DNA of 64,000 nt from B33-G16 sp964611035 (GTDB taxonomy: Bacteria; Desulfobacterota; DSM-4660; Desulfatiglandales; B25-G16), in assembly GCA_964611035.1 (NCBI GenBank), contig CAZSWT010000008.1, positions 9,549 to 73,548 on the forward strand, given 5' to 3'. Every line of letters begins with the position of its first letter. Position 1 is the first letter of the stretch. A model generated the notes under the pieces. That model worked only from the letters and a program-made list of their open reading frames with translations. It ran no database searches and was not told the origin of the DNA. Shown in pieces: positions 15,625 to 23,911 of this stretch. The position numbers were made by a program, and so were the translations under genes.

Positions 15625-17478
15625 TTAAGCTACCTTAACTGCATCAAAATTACAGGCAGCAATACAGGCCCCACAGCGTATGCATTTATCAGGATCTATC
15701 GTGTGAAGCTCTTTTTTCTCACCTGTAATTGCCTCTACTGGACACACCTTTTTGCATGCACCACAACCGGTGCAATTTTCTTCATCGATAGAGTACGTTA
15801 TAAGGGCCTTGCAGACACCTGCCGGGCACCTTTTCTCTTTGATATGCGCCTCATATTCATCCCTGAAATATCGGATAGTGCTCAGTACAGGATTCGGAGC
15901 CGTTTGACCAAGAGCGCAGAGAGAGCCCTCAGCTACTATCCAGCTTAGCTCTTCCAGGAGTTCAATATCTCCATCTTTCCCTTCGCCCTGAGTAATTGCG
16001 TCAAGCACCTCATACATGCGCCGTGTGCCTTCTCTACAGGTTGTGCATTTGCCACAACTCTCATCCTTTAAAAAATTCATAAAGTATCTGGCAATATCTA
16101 CCATACATGTTTTATCATCCATAACAATCATGCCGCCAGATCCCATCATAGAACCTACCTCTTTGAGTTTGTCATAGTCTACCGGCATGTCTATCAATGA
16201 GGCAGGAATAGCGCCGCCTGAAGGCCCTCCAGTCTGTACTGCCTTAAGTGTGCCATTTCCAGCGATACCCCCGCCAATGTCATATACAATTTCTTTTATT
16301 GTCATTCCCATGGGGACTTCAACAAGGCCAGTATTTTTAACCTTTCCTACCAGGGAAAAAATCTTTGTTCCTTTGCTGCCTTCAGTCCCTATGCTCGTGT
16401 ACCAGTCAACCCCTTTGTTTATAATAAGGGGCACATTGGCCCATGTTTCCACATTATTGAGATCAGTCGGCTGATCCCACAGCCCACTTTCAACGGTATG
16501 GATATGTTTTGCTCTTGGCTCACCTACCTTTCCTTCAAGCGAGGCCATAAGCGCCGTTGATTCGCCGCAGATAAAGGCGCCACCACCTCTGCTTACCTTG
16601 ATGTCAAAATTAAATGCCGTGCCAAGGATATTTTCCCCCAACAATCCACAATCCCTGAGTTGTCCTATGGCTTTTTCTACGTTTTCAGAGGCAAGGGGAT
16701 ATTCATACCGCACATATACATAGCCCTCATCTGAACCGATTGCATATGCCCCGATCATCATACCCTCTAATATGCTGTGAGGGTTTCCTTCCAATAACCC
16801 TCTATCCATATATGCACCGGGGTCCCCCTCATCTGCGTTGCAAATCACATAGTGTTTATTTCCAGGGGCATTTCTGCACGATTCCCACTTCATGCCTGTA
16901 GGGAAGCCACCGCCGCCCCTGCCTCGGAGATCCGATTTTTTAATTATATCAATGACCTGTTCTGGAGAAAATTCCGTTAAAACCTTTGCCAGAGTCGAAT
17001 AACCTCCTATTGTGAAGTAATCCTCTATTGAGGTAGGATCAATTTTACTATTATTTCCAAAAATATAGGGAGTCTGTGCCTTATAAAATGGGATGTCGTC
17101 CTTATTTACAATCTTCTCCCCAGTTTGAGGGTCCTTGTAAAGAAGGCGGTCTATAATGCGGTTTCCAAGCAATGTTTCACTAACTATCTCTGATATATCC
17201 TTCGGCTTAACCTGCTGATATAATATATCCTGGGGATACACAATGAGCAGCGGCTCCCTTTCATCAAAACCCTGACCACCTGTTATCCTTATGTCTATCT
17301 TTTCTGTTAATCCTTGCTTTTTTAATGCTGCCCGCAAGGTATCAATAACCTTCTCTGATCCATACGCCCTGGCGGATGTTCCTGAGGTAATAGCTATACA
17401 TGGTTTTTCAGGGTCTCTTCCACCTACAATCTCTTTCCTGATTTTTTCAAGCTCCTGGGGAGTATTAATGCTTTTCAT
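15625..17478 (-). CDS. NuoF/HndC-like NAD(H)-binding flavoprotein
   Basis: A 617-residue FMN- and NAD-binding subunit. GRGGGGFPTGMKW and NADEGDPGAYMDR mark the nucleotide/FMN folds; CGKCTTCREG is the NuoF [4Fe-4S] motif. A C-terminal extension has two more [4Fe-4S] motifs (CTGCGACKKVCP, CIRCGACIAAC) as in HndC/HydB. The N-terminal thioredoxin-like domain (residues 20-90), which in HndC/HydB holds a [2Fe-2S], has lost its cysteines: ITSGTSARAYGS and GGQGFDE replace the Cys-bearing consensus. It lies between NuoE-like and NuoG-like genes in the Por operon, suggesting NAD+ is the acceptor for pyruvate oxidation. Confidence 0.9.
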   Translation of the reverse strand: MKSINTPQELEKIRKEIVGGRDPEKPCIAITSGTSARAYGSEKVIDTLRAALKKQGLTEKIDIRITGGQGFDEREPLLIVYPQDILYQQVKPKDISEIVSETLLGNRIIDRLLYKDPQTGEKIVNKDDIPFYKAQTPYIFGNNSKIDPTSIEDYFTIGGYSTLAKVLTEFSPEQVIDIIKKSDLRGRGGGGFPTGMKWESCRNAPGNKHYVICNADEGDPGAYMDRGLLEGNPHSILEGMMIGAYAIGSDEGYVYVRYEYPLASENVEKAIGQLRDCGLLGENILGTAFNFDIKVSRGGGAFICGESTALMASLEGKVGEPRAKHIHTVESGLWDQPTDLNNVETWANVPLIINKGVDWYTSIGTEGSKGTKIFSLVGKVKNTGLVEVPMGMTIKEIVYDIGGGIAGNGTLKAVQTGGPSGGAIPASLIDMPVDYDKLKEVGSMMGSGGMIVMDDKTCMVDIARYFMNFLKDESCGKCTTCREGTRRMYEVLDAITQGEGKDGDIELLEELSWIVAEGSLCALGQTAPNPVLSTIRYFRDEYEAHIKEKRCPAGVCKALITYSIDEENCTGCGACKKVCPVEAITGEKKELHTIDPDKCIRCGACIAACNFDAVKVA

Positions 17479-17480
17479 CT

Positions 17481-17948
17481 CTATTCCTTAGATGTTTTTC
17501 TATATTTTTTAAGTGCAGATCCCACTTTCGCAGGGGTCATTTGCCCGTGATAATCTTTTCCAACGACAACAATAGGACCCATGGCACACGCACCCAGGCA
17601 GTTGACGGTTTCGAGAGAAAAAAGACCATCCTCTGTCACTCCGCCAACATCAATCCCAAGCTCCAATCTCAACCTGTCAAGCACCATTGGGGCTCCTCTG
17701 ACATGGCAGGCCGTCCCCAAACACACGCTAATAGGATACTTCCCCCGAGGTGTGAGGCTGAAGGCATTATAAAATGTGGCTATTCTATATACCCTCGCCA
17801 AAGGAATGGGAAGGTTTTCTGAAATGTAGACCAGGTCATTTTCAGAAAGATAGTTGTCCTCCTCCTGTAGATCCTGCAAGATAGCAATTATAGAAGAATC
17901 CTCATACCCGTGCTTTTCTAATATTTTATCAATACCCTTTTGATTCAT
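17481..17948 (-). CDS. NuoE/HndA-like [2Fe-2S] subunit
   Basis: A 155-residue thioredoxin-fold [2Fe-2S] protein. The four ligands are visible in CLGTACHVRGAP and ETVNCLGACAMGP. Length matches NuoE/HndA/HydC. It starts directly after the PorB stop (GGAGACTAAATG, where the SD overlaps the stop), so translation is coupled to the Por genes. With the NuoF-like subunit it forms the NADH-reactive module. The TPAKV(…)LKKY tail is typical of the family. Confidence 0.92.
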   Translation of the reverse strand: MNQKGIDKILEKHGYEDSSIIAILQDLQEEDNYLSENDLVYISENLPIPLARVYRIATFYNAFSLTPRGKYPISVCLGTACHVRGAPMVLDRLRLELGIDVGGVTEDGLFSLETVNCLGACAMGPIVVVGKDYHGQMTPAKVGSALKKYRKTSKE

Positions 17949-18893
17949 TTAGTCTCCTTCAGTCATTTCTACCTTTTTCTCTAATTTTTCATATTCCTCA
18001 ACAACCCTCTTCTGGATTGTATCGATCATTTCTTCACTCAGATGCCTGAACCGACCCTGTATCTTTAAATATTCCTCGACAGGTCTCAATTTTTCTATCT
18101 TTCCGGTAAATCGATAGCGCCCATACTCTATCTCATATAAGGGAAATACGCCTGTCTCAACTGCCAGACGACCGGCCTTTATGGAAAGCGCCGGGGGAAG
18201 CCTCCACCCCGTAGGGCAGACTGACAGAATATGAATATATGCTGGCCCCTTTATTTTTGCTGCCTTTTTTACCTTTTCTACAAGATCTATAGGATAACTT
18301 GGACAGGCTGTTGCAACATAGGGTATACTATGGGCTGCAGCGATTTCAGGCATATTTTTCTTCCAGGTCATCTGACCGGGTATCACCTTTCCTGCAGGAG
18401 ATGTAGTAGTAGACGCCCCATATGGTGTAGAGGATGAACGCTGAATGCCAGTATTCATATATGCCTCATTATCATAGCATATATAAATAAAATCATGCCC
18501 TCTCTCAAGGGCACCGGATAAGGCCTGAACACCAATATCACTGGTTCCTCCATCACCTGCCATGGCAAGAAAGGTTATCTTTTTTTTCGGCACTTTCCCT
18601 TTTCTCATCAAGACCTTCATGCCTGCCTCTACGCCTGATGCAACCGCTGCTGCATTTTCAAATGCAACATGTATCCAGGGGACTCTCCAGCTTGTAAAAG
18701 GCCAAGGAGATGATATAATCTCCATACAACCGGTAGCAGAGGCAACAATCACATTTCTTCCGAGGGCCTTGGCAACAAGTCTTACAGCCAGGGCCTCCGC
18801 GCAACCCTGACATGCCCTGTGGCCCGGCGCAAAATAGTCTTTTTTGGTAATAAGCTTATATGCATATACATTGGTTGGCTCAACTATTTCCAT
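17949..18893 (-). CDS. porB: Pyruvate:ferredoxin oxidoreductase beta subunit
   Basis: A 314-residue TPP-binding subunit. HRACQGCAEALAVRL near residue 25 and GDGGTSDIGVQALSGALERG with a following NEAYMNTG form the TPP/Mg site; ATGCMEIISSPWPFTSW is characteristic of PorB. It has no ferredoxin domain of its own; that is in PorD. It catalyses oxidative decarboxylation of pyruvate to acetyl-CoA, or the reverse, in the cytoplasm. Its start overlaps the PorA stop. Pyruvate is the likely substrate by similarity; other 2-oxoacids cannot be excluded. Confidence 0.92.
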   Translation of the reverse strand: MEIVEPTNVYAYKLITKKDYFAPGHRACQGCAEALAVRLVAKALGRNVIVASATGCMEIISSPWPFTSWRVPWIHVAFENAAAVASGVEAGMKVLMRKGKVPKKKITFLAMAGDGGTSDIGVQALSGALERGHDFIYICYDNEAYMNTGIQRSSSTPYGASTTTSPAGKVIPGQMTWKKNMPEIAAAHSIPYVATACPSYPIDLVEKVKKAAKIKGPAYIHILSVCPTGWRLPPALSIKAGRLAVETGVFPLYEIEYGRYRFTGKIEKLRPVEEYLKIQGRFRHLSEEMIDTIQKRVVEEYEKLEKKVEMTEGD

Positions 18894-20074
18894 TACTTAC
18901 CTCTTACTCCATAATATTCAAAATCTTCTTCTCGAGGATTTTCTTTTATCTTTTCCATGGCCTTATGATAAATATTCTTAAAATCATTAATGGTTACATC
19001 TCTTCCGGCCAGGCCACAGATAAAATTGGTTATGTTTGGTTGATTTTCTCCCTTATAAAGAGCAGAGCGTATGTCAATGGCCAGCGGGCCACCCTGTCCT
19101 CCATAGGATATTGCCCTGTCAATAACAATCAAGTTCTTCGCCTGGCTCGTAGCCTCTCTAAATTCATCAAAGGGAAATGGCCTCCAGAGTCTATCCATAA
19201 CGAGTCCAACTGATTCCCCTTTGTCTCTCAGGGCATCAACAACCAGTGACACGGTTTCACCAAAACTGCCCTGGGTAACAAATAATGTCTCTGCATCCTC
19301 CGTTCTATATGTTTCTATTGGCTTGTAATATCTGCCAACAATATCTCCGAGCTCCTTCCATGCAGTTATGATCTCAGCTTTTGATTGTATTAAAGGCTCA
19401 TCCTGGGCAACCTTTGCCTCTGAAAATACATACGGCATCCCAACACCCCCCATAGTGACAGGCCTGTCAGGATGTAAGGTATGAATAGGTTTAAAATCCG
19501 GAAGATATTGTTCTACCTGTTTTTTCTCCCAGAATTCTACAGGCTCAATCACATGGGTTAATATAAAACCATCAATATTGATTATAAGTGGAAGCATAAC
19601 CTTTTGGCTTTCCGCCACCCTGTAAGCAAAAAGCACGTTATCAAAGACCTCCTGACCATTATTGGCAAATACCTGTATCCATCCGCAATCCCGTATAGAC
19701 ATAACGTCCGTGTGGTCATTCCAGATACTAATAGGCCCTGACATAGACCTGTTTGCCAGAATCATCACAATGGGCAGCCTCATGGAGGCAACTATATGAA
19801 CAATTTCATTCATCAAGGCAAGTCCCTGGGAGCTGGTGCAGGTGAAGGCCCTTGCCCCAACAGCAGACACACCGGCGCTTACACTCATGGCAGAGTGTTC
19901 GGACTCCACCGGTATAAATTCTGCGTCTAAGTCACCATCATTTACCAGCTCAGAAAGGTGTTCAACAATATGTGTCTGGGGCGTAATGGGATAGGCAGCA
20001 ATACAATCCACATTTGCCATTCTCACTGCCTCTGCAGCAGATAGTGAAACCTCCAGTCCGATTCTCTTCCCCAT
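18893..20074 (-). CDS. porA: Pyruvate:ferredoxin oxidoreductase alpha subunit
   Basis: A 393-residue subunit with the PorA/VorA N-terminal domain (AYPITPQTHIVEHLSE, VESEHSAMSVSAGVSAVGARAFTCTSS cut into the usual blocks) and a C-terminal transketolase-like domain (RLWRPFPFDE, DRAISYGGQGGPLAIDI). It binds the 2-oxoacid and TPP together with PorB. It overlaps both neighbours by one base, indicating a tightly coupled operon in the order gamma, delta, alpha, beta. Confidence 0.92.
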   Translation of the reverse strand: MGKRIGLEVSLSAAEAVRMANVDCIAAYPITPQTHIVEHLSELVNDGDLDAEFIPVESEHSAMSVSAGVSAVGARAFTCTSSQGLALMNEIVHIVASMRLPIVMILANRSMSGPISIWNDHTDVMSIRDCGWIQVFANNGQEVFDNVLFAYRVAESQKVMLPLIINIDGFILTHVIEPVEFWEKKQVEQYLPDFKPIHTLHPDRPVTMGGVGMPYVFSEAKVAQDEPLIQSKAEIITAWKELGDIVGRYYKPIETYRTEDAETLFVTQGSFGETVSLVVDALRDKGESVGLVMDRLWRPFPFDEFREATSQAKNLIVIDRAISYGGQGGPLAIDIRSALYKGENQPNITNFICGLAGRDVTINDFKNIYHKAMEKIKENPREEDFEYYGVRGK

Positions 20075-20373
20075 TACTCTTCCTCCTCAACCATTTCTAT
20101 GGCCTGGGTGGGGCATTCATTAGCACAAATCCCGCACCCCTTACAGTAGAACATGTCTGCCTCAAAAAAGCCGTCCTCTGTCTCATAAATTGCGGCATCC
20201 GGGCAAAATATATAACAAGTGCCGCATTTTATACATTTTTTCTTATCTACAACCGGTCGTATGGATCTCCAATCACCGCTTTTGTATTCGTCTGAATTGC
20301 CCGGTGTAATGATAGTAGCCCCTATTTCGAGTTCCTGCCAGGTTAAGTCCTGTCTTGTCTTGCTCACTTTCAT
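20074..20373 (-). CDS. porD: Pyruvate:ferredoxin oxidoreductase delta subunit (2[4Fe-4S])
   Basis: A 99-residue ferredoxin-like subunit with two clusters: CIKCGTCYIFCPD and CKGCGICANECPT. It has the usual PorD N-terminal extension with PGNSDEYKSGDWRSIRP. It transfers electrons from TPP bound in PorAB to ferredoxin or to the adjacent NuoEFG-like module. Confidence 0.93.
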   Translation of the reverse strand: MKVSKTRQDLTWQELEIGATIITPGNSDEYKSGDWRSIRPVVDKKKCIKCGTCYIFCPDAAIYETEDGFFEADMFYCKGCGICANECPTQAIEMVEEEE

Positions 20374-20385
20374 ACCCCTCTATAT

Positions 20386-20934
20386 TCAAAACGCAAGTTG
20401 TGTCTCTTCAAAGGCCCTTTTAAAGGCCTTAATATTTTTTTCTGCTATCCTGCCGAATCTATCCTTTAATGGTCCAATCAGGGATTCAGGGTCCACAAAA
20501 GCTCGAGCCTTTAATAACGCCCCAAGCATGGTTGTATTAGTAATAGGCAGTCCCAATTCCTCTCTGGCGATCCTCGTGGCATTCACCACAGCAATCTTGC
20601 ATTTTAAGCCCAATTCCTTTCCAATCTCATCGGCCGTATACTTAGTATTGGTTATTAGAATTCCATCGTCCTTTAGCCCTGCCGTAACATTAACAATCCG
20701 CAGTATGGATGGATCAAGCACCAGCACAAGGTCTGGATTATTTATTTCCGAGCGAATCTTAATCTGTTTATCATCCACCCTGCAGAATGCTACGACAGGC
20801 GCCCCCCGTCTCTCCGGGCCAAAGGAAGGAAATGCCTGCCCATATTTTCCCTCGTTAATAGCTGATAGGGCTAATAGCTCTGCAGAGGTTACAGCACCCT
20901 GGCCACCTCTTCCATGAAGCCTTATTTCAAGCAT
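20386..20934 (-). CDS. porG: Pyruvate:ferredoxin oxidoreductase gamma subunit
   Basis: A 182-residue subunit with the family signature LHGRGGQGAVTSAELLA at the N-terminus and FPSFGPERRGAPVVAF following. It probably helps bind CoA. First gene of the seven-gene Por-Nuo operon, with SD AAGGAG before the ATG. Length is normal for PorG. Confidence 0.92.
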   Translation of the reverse strand: MLEIRLHGRGGQGAVTSAELLALSAINEGKYGQAFPSFGPERRGAPVVAFCRVDDKQIKIRSEINNPDLVLVLDPSILRIVNVTAGLKDDGILITNTKYTADEIGKELGLKCKIAVVNATRIAREELGLPITNTTMLGALLKARAFVDPESLIGPLKDRFGRIAEKNIKAFKRAFEETQLAF

Positions 20935-21130
20935 AGTAACTCCTTAAAAAAAACAGAAAACGTATTCCTTGCACAAACCGCTGCTATCAATAACTCCGTT
21001 GTTACTAAATTGTCAAATTCTTTTTTGTTTTTTTTCTGTCTCTACATTCGATTATCTACAGATCCAGAAATCCAGTTTTAGCCCTTAAAAATCATAGAAG
21101 GATCCGGCCACAATTTCTCCTTTTAAAATT
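20935..21130. other. Probable promoter region of the Por-Nuo operon
   Basis: About 200 AT-rich bases between porG and the palindromic element, read leftwards by the operon. No clear hairpin or operator was identified. Confidence 0.3.
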
Positions 21131-21285
21131 GATAGACTCGTAAAAAGTCCCTCATGTAGTCATTGCGAGTGTAGCGAAGCAATCTCATGGAATGTAACTG
21201 GTTGAAATCAGGAGATTGTTTCGTCGTCACGCTTTGGCGTGACTCCTCGCAATGACAGGTAAAACGACTTTTTACGAGTCCATCA
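21131..21285. mobile_element. MITE-like palindromic element with 20-bp terminal repeats
   Basis: The left end GATAGACTCGTAAAAAGTC and right end GACTTTTTACGAGTCCATC are near-perfect inverted repeats bounding about 155 bp. The centre contains the CATTGCGAG(…)AGCGAAGCAATCTC core and its inverted copy (CTCGCAATGAC). There is no ORF. An identical right terminus lies at 12652-12671. It fits a non-autonomous MITE or large REP-type element; the parent transposase is not in the window. Confidence 0.65.
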
Positions 21286-21305
21286 AAATTAAATTCCCAA
21301 ATCTC

Positions 21306-21659
21306 CTATCTCTGGAAAAAAATCCTTATTGCAATCAGGACAAGCATTATTGCAAATAGCTTTTTAAATATCTCAGTAGGTACCAACTCTGTTATCCTGG
21401 CCCCTATCTGTGCGCCAATAATTGCACCTATGGCTAAAAACAAACCCATTTTGTAATCAATGTTCTCAAGCCTGAAATGCGCAAATAATGCTGAAACAGA
21501 AAGAAGCAATACACATAAAAATGAAGTTCCCACTGCCTTCTGAGATGAAAAACCTAAAAGCAACAAAGTGGGAACTATAATGATCCCTCCGCCAATACCG
21601 GTAAAACCCCCTATAATTCCTACCAGAAACCCAATTAAAACTATCCATACAGGATGCAC
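21306..21659 (-). CDS. Half-size TauE/SafE-family membrane permease
   Basis: A 117-residue very hydrophobic protein with about four membrane segments. The N-terminal motif GFLVGIIGGFTGIGGGIIIVPTLL is cut here into GFLVGIIGG and GIGGGIIIVPTL; it and KAVGTSF are hallmarks of TauE/SafE (sulfite/anion exporter) repeats. Full-length members are about 250 residues with two such repeats; this has one, so it may dimerise or be a C-terminally truncated gene. GGAGG precedes the ATG. Substrate unknown. Confidence 0.75.
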   Translation of the reverse strand: MHPVWIVLIGFLVGIIGGFTGIGGGIIIVPTLLLLGFSSQKAVGTSFLCVLLLSVSALFAHFRLENIDYKMGLFLAIGAIIGAQIGARITELVPTEIFKKLFAIMLVLIAIRIFFQR

Positions 21660-21748
21660 GAGGACCTCCTATAGACTAATCCATCATTACTGCCCTAAAA
21701 ACATAATAATTAGCTGAAGATAACTATTCAGACACTAAGACACAAAGG

Positions 21749-21815
21749 CTATTATAAAGAATAATTCTATAATCTTGGTGACTTTGTGCCTTTGTGGCAA
21801 GATACCTGAGTAATT
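21749..21815. repeat. Dispersed direct repeat, copy 1
   Basis: The segment running from CTATTATAAAGAATAATTCT to TGGCAAGATACCTGAGTAAT is repeated with few changes at 23455-23522. It lies just downstream of the carboxyltransferase gene. Confidence 0.7.
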
Positions 21816-21834
21816 ACAGCTGAAGTATCCTTCC

Positions 21835-23319
21835 TTACCCCCTGGCCTCAGCCCTGGCCTTTTCTATTAATTCATCCTCCCTTTTTACATCCTCCAAGGT
21901 CTTTGCCTTGACGCTATCTGGTTTTTCTTCTACCCCGTATTTCCACTTTAAGAACTGCTCACCAGTGGTCGGATACAGCGCATAGGTAAGGAGGTCTTCC
22001 TCGGTTTTGGCCAGATCCCCAATCGCTTCTCTGTCTTTGGCAAGCTCCGGCTCAAGAAAATCTGCAGCCCTGCCTGTTATAGGTGTCTCACCCCGTTTAT
22101 ACCCTTTGAGCACCTTTTTCTGTACCTCCGGGTCAACGGGTGTGGGTGTCTTTCCATAGAGACCATACACCAGGTCCTTGACCTGAGTAGTAATCATCTT
22201 ATATTTTCCAAGCAATACATTTAATACTGCCTGAACCCCAACAATCTGGGATGTAGGGGTGACCAGGGGAGGAGTGCCTAACTCCTTTCTGGTAATCGGT
22301 ATCTCTTTATGGACCTCAGGGAGCCTATCAAGGGCATTGGCCTCTTTCAGCTGGCTGATGAGGTTAGAGATCATACCACCAGGTATCTGGTGGGCCAGCA
22401 CCCCTGTATCGATCACTGCCATCCGGTTGGTAGCAAGGTAGTCCCGGTATTTTGGTGCAATGGACTCAAGATAGGTATCTAACTTAAGCAGTTTATTCAG
22501 GTCTAACCCGGTATCCCATGAGGTGCCTTGCAGGGTAACAACAAGGGGCTCTATGGCAGGCATAGCAGTTCTCATGGCAAAGGGCGCGAGACAGGTATCA
22601 ACAATATCAATCCCTGCCTCGATGGCCTTCAAATAGCTCATGGATGCCATGCCGCTGGTATAATGAGTATGCAAATGAAGAGGGACCGTAATCACTTTTT
22701 TCAGTTCAGTGACAAGCTCATAGATATCATACGGTGCAACAAGCCCGGCCATATCCTTGATACGTATGCTATCAGCTCCCATGTCCTGGAGCTGTTTGCA
22801 TTTTGATATGAAATAGTCTAAATTAAATACATCCCCTCCTAAGGTTCTCTCAGTGAGGGAATAACAGATATTACCTGAAAAGTGTTTTCCGTTGGCCTTT
22901 ATCCTTTCCACAACGGTCTGAAAATTCCTGAAATCATTCAGGGCATCAAAGACCATGAATATATCAATGCCTATTTCACATGCCTTGTCCACAAATGCCC
23001 TGGCCACATCGTCTGCATAATTACGATAGCCAACAAGGTTCTGGCCTCTCAGCAACATAGAAAACGGGGTTTTCTTGAGATATTTTTTAAGTGTCCTGGG
23101 TCTTTCCCATGGGTCTTCCCCCAAGAAACGGTGCATTGTATCAAAGGTTGCCCCTCCCCAGACCTCCATAGACCAGAAACCGATATCTTCCATTTCTTCA
23201 GCAATGGGGATCATATCCTCTGTTCTCATTCTTGTAGCCAGATTAGACTGATGGCCATCCCTGAATGTCATGTCCTGGATTTTAAGGGGTGTCTTAGCGC
23301 TATCTGATTTCTTTTCCAT
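21835..23319 (-). CDS. Biotin-dependent carboxyltransferase (PycB/OadA-like) without biotin domain
   Basis: A 494-residue carboxyltransferase. ATG 23319 has AAAGGAG 8 nt upstream; the frame extends 17 codons further without RBS. DMTFRDGHQSNLATRM is the PYC/OAD carboxyltransferase N-terminus; LHLHTHYTSGMASM has the metal-binding His pair; PGGMISNL is the conserved loop. It ends before any MKM biotinyl domain, so a separate carrier is needed, as in two-subunit pyruvate carboxylase, oxaloacetate decarboxylase or transcarboxylase 5S. In context it could interconvert oxaloacetate and pyruvate between the malyl-CoA module and Por. Confidence 0.88.
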   Translation of the reverse strand: MEKKSDSAKTPLKIQDMTFRDGHQSNLATRMRTEDMIPIAEEMEDIGFWSMEVWGGATFDTMHRFLGEDPWERPRTLKKYLKKTPFSMLLRGQNLVGYRNYADDVARAFVDKACEIGIDIFMVFDALNDFRNFQTVVERIKANGKHFSGNICYSLTERTLGGDVFNLDYFISKCKQLQDMGADSIRIKDMAGLVAPYDIYELVTELKKVITVPLHLHTHYTSGMASMSYLKAIEAGIDIVDTCLAPFAMRTAMPAIEPLVVTLQGTSWDTGLDLNKLLKLDTYLESIAPKYRDYLATNRMAVIDTGVLAHQIPGGMISNLISQLKEANALDRLPEVHKEIPITRKELGTPPLVTPTSQIVGVQAVLNVLLGKYKMITTQVKDLVYGLYGKTPTPVDPEVQKKVLKGYKRGETPITGRAADFLEPELAKDREAIGDLAKTEEDLLTYALYPTTGEQFLKWKYGVEEKPDSVKAKTLEDVKREDELIEKARAEARG

Positions 23320-23428
23320 ATCGTTTCTCCTTTTTTTAATTATTTTGTAACTATTTAGCCACCAAGGCACAAAGACCCAAAGAGAAGATGAATATAAATT
23401 GAATAACGGAGTTTTTTCATTAATTTCG

Positions 23429-23446
23429 ATCCCGATAAATCGGGAT
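23429..23446. repeat. Short perfect palindrome
   Basis: ATCCCGAT and ATCGGGAT are separated by two bases, giving an 8-bp inverted repeat in the gap after the thiamine-binding-type gene. There is no T-run on either strand, so it is not a convincing terminator. Confidence 0.4.
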
Positions 23447-23454
23447 TAAAAAGT

Positions 23455-23522
23455 CTATTATAAAGAATAATTTTATAATCTTAGTGTCTTGGTGCCTTTG
23501 TGGCAAGATACCTGAGCAGTTA
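23455..23522. repeat. Dispersed direct repeat, copy 2
   Basis: Second copy of the 21749-21815 repeat, in the same orientation, with changes such as CTTAGTGTCTTGGTG for CTTGGTGACTTTGTG. The two copies bracket the carboxyltransferase gene. Confidence 0.7.
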
Positions 23523-23526
23523 CTAT

Positions 23527-23814
23527 TTATTTTACAGATTTTCGTTTACTCTCTAACGTTGCATCTTTATCTCTCCTGTCGTCCACTTTTAAATCAATAA
23601 CAACCCTTTTGGCTCCTTCATCAAGGTGTGCTTGGTGCACCTTCTTTACAAGGAGAAATAAAGAATCCAAATCCGGAACCTCAACCGCAGTAGAAAAACT
23701 ACCGATTTCATAATTGAAATTAGACTCTTTGATAATCTTAACACCTTGCTTCACAAACCTACCAACACTTGTACCCTCACCAAGTGGATACACTGAAAGC
23801 TGTGCAAGAATCAA
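23527..23814 (-). CDS. MTH1187/YkoF-family thiamine-binding-type protein
   Basis: A 95-residue protein starting at TTG 23814, 7 nt after AAGGAG. The fold pattern MILAQLSVYPLG near the N-terminus, then FNYEIGSFSTAVEV and GAKRVVIDLKVDDRRDK, is that of the MTH1187 family, small alpha/beta proteins reported to bind thiamine or thiazole-like ligands. It sits 97 nt after glcF and may serve the TPP-dependent Por or simply be a housekeeping carrier. A decayed copy of its C-terminal part lies after ppsA. Confidence 0.8.
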   Translation of the reverse strand: MILAQLSVYPLGEGTSVGRFVKQGVKIIKESNFNYEIGSFSTAVEVPDLDSLFLLVKKVHQAHLDEGAKRVVIDLKVDDRRDKDATLESKRKSVK

Positions 23815-23911
23815 CTTTATCTCCTTCCTATGATCTCTTTTTTTAGGCTATGGAAATATACACATCCACCCTTTCAGGTATAAAACGAGTCTATAAATCC
23901 TTTTAATATTT

